Origin: Blattabacterium cuenoti
GTDB taxonomy: Bacteria; Bacteroidota; Bacteroidia; Flavobacteriales; Blattabacteriaceae
DNA: 64,000 nt
Assembly: GCF_014251735.1 (NCBI RefSeq)
Contig: NZ_CP059197.1
Coordinates: forward strand, 62,001-126,000
Reading direction: 5' to 3'
Shown: positions 63,412-64,000 of the stretch, in pieces
Numbering within the stretch: position 1 is the first letter of the stretch
Layout of the letters: each line of letters begins with the position of its first letter
Program-made: the position numbers and the translations under genes
Notes under the pieces: model-generated
Databases searched by the model: none
What the model was told of the DNA's origin: nothing
The model's input: the letters and a program-made list of their open reading frames with translations, nothing else

Positions 63412-64000
63412 CTACATTTGCATTTGTGGAATAAAAAAAGAATCAATAAACTTTTTTCCATCAAATTCTTTTAAATCTTGTATTTTTTCTCCTATTCCAA
63501 TATATTTAATAGGAACTCGAAACTGATCCATGATCCCTATAACCACCCCGCCTTTAGCTGTTCCTTCTAGTTTTGTTAAGATGATGGAAGAAACTTTTAC
63601 AAAAGTAAGAAATTGTTTTACTTGTTCAAAAGCATTTTGTCCTGTAGAAGCATCCAATACAAGCATAATTTCATGGGGAGCTTTAGGTATAACTTTTTTC
63701 ATCACTCGACTTATTTTAGCAAGTTCTTCCATAAGACCAACGCGATTTTGCAATCTTCCAGCTGTATCAATCAACACAACGTCTATTTTTCTAGATTTAG
63801 CAGATTGTAAAGTATCGTATGCAACAGACGCTGGATCCGCATACATATGTTGTTTGATTAGTGGAACATTAACTGTATTTGACCATATTTCAAGTTGATT
63901 TATAGCTGCTGCACGAAATGTATCCGCAGCACCTATAATTAAATTAAATCCTTTTTTTTTTAGAAAAAAAGCCAATTTACCAATTGTAGTAGTCTTTCCA
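63412..64000 (-). CDS. ftsY: signal recognition particle receptor FtsY, 5' partial
   Basis: This is an SRP-family GTPase, the membrane receptor for SRP. The frame runs to the right edge: the last bases on the minus strand encode GKTTTIGKLAFFLKKKG, part of the P-loop. Further motifs are AADTFRAAAINQL, DTAGRLQNR, LDASTGQNA and TKLEGTAKGG, with a normal C-terminus. The N-terminal and first part of the G domain lie outside the window. It precedes htpG on the same strand. Confidence 0.95.
   Translation of the reverse strand, partial: GKTTTIGKLAFFLKKKGFNLIIGAADTFRAAAINQLEIWSNTVNVPLIKQHMYADPASVAYDTLQSAKSRKIDVVLIDTAGRLQNRVGLMEELAKISRVMKKVIPKAPHEIMLVLDASTGQNAFEQVKQFLTFVKVSSIILTKLEGTAKGGVVIGIMDQFRVPIKYIGIGEKIQDLKEFDGKKFIDSFFIPQMQM

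Noticed and set aside
1-64000. CRISPR arrays, insertion sequences, prophage or rRNA genes
   Set aside because: No direct-repeat array, transposase or integrase frame, or rRNA sequence was recognised anywhere in the window.

Overview
The window is very AT-rich, densely coded chromosomal DNA from a member of the Bacteroidetes, most likely a Blattabacterium-like obligate endosymbiont of the Flavobacteriales (cockroach symbiont type). The evidence is the gene content and order. There is an alternative complex III operon (actA-F), atpBEFHAG without atpDC, the ilvD-B-N-C-A order, dapB next to lepB, TPR-ribH-mutL-rhomboid, gldE-mutY-HU-small basic protein-rng, a GYDIA-type GHMP kinase, a DUF3127 protein, and TAnnTTTG promoter boxes. 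Genes abut or overlap, mobile elements and phage are absent, and several proteins have lost domains. All of this points to a reduced genome. The species cannot be fixed from the sequence alone.

Layout. 1-4.3 kb: dnaX (cut by the left edge), a ClpC lacking its N-terminal domain, and nth. 4.3-8.7 kb (minus strand): DUF3127 protein, SPFH protein, SufT-like protein and a pair of M16 peptidases. 8.8-17 kb: the act operon for quinol oxidation. 17-21.8 kb (minus): hemD, a Ktr potassium uptake pair, hemC and tsaB. 21.9-24.9 kb: nadE, folE, cysS. 24.9-26.1 kb (minus): a trans-sulfuration PLP enzyme, divergent from the ATP synthase operon. 26.2-35.1 kb: atpBEFHAG, trpS, grpE, dnaJ, mnmA. 35.1-41.6 kb: a long leader and the branched-chain amino acid operon. 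41.6-50.8 kb: tRNA-Leu(GAG), an SDR, dapB, lepB, then minus-strand rhomboid, mutL, ribH, TPR, gldE and mutY. 50.9-53 kb: HU, a 30-residue basic protein, rng, tRNA-Leu(UAG). 53-64 kb: GHMP kinase, fabD, tatD, fumC, an FtsB/DivIC protein, mnmG, ybeY, pssA, an exonuclease, htpG and ftsY (cut by the right edge).

The genes fit an aerobic, amino-acid-provisioning symbiont. Act complex subunits oxidise quinol and pass electrons through c-type hemes; hemC and hemD supply part of tetrapyrrole synthesis; F1Fo uses the proton gradient. The ilv operon and dapB supply essential amino acids, and folE, ribH and nadE supply cofactor steps. Chaperones (clpC, grpE, dnaJ, htpG) and tRNA modification or synthetase genes are well represented.

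The strongest points for follow-up are: a clamp-loader DnaX with altered Walker A, Walker B and sensor-2 residues; an acetolactate synthase small subunit cut down to one ACT domain with non-canonical effector-site residues; an attenuator-like hairpin just before ilvD and a terminator-like hairpin before actA; two alternative hairpins between the PLP enzyme gene and atpB; a ClpC without its adaptor-binding domain; a DUF3127 protein with an SSB-like tail; convergent genes that share or abut their stop codons; and a conserved-looking 30-residue basic protein that is probably ribosomal. No wholly new multi-gene system was seen.
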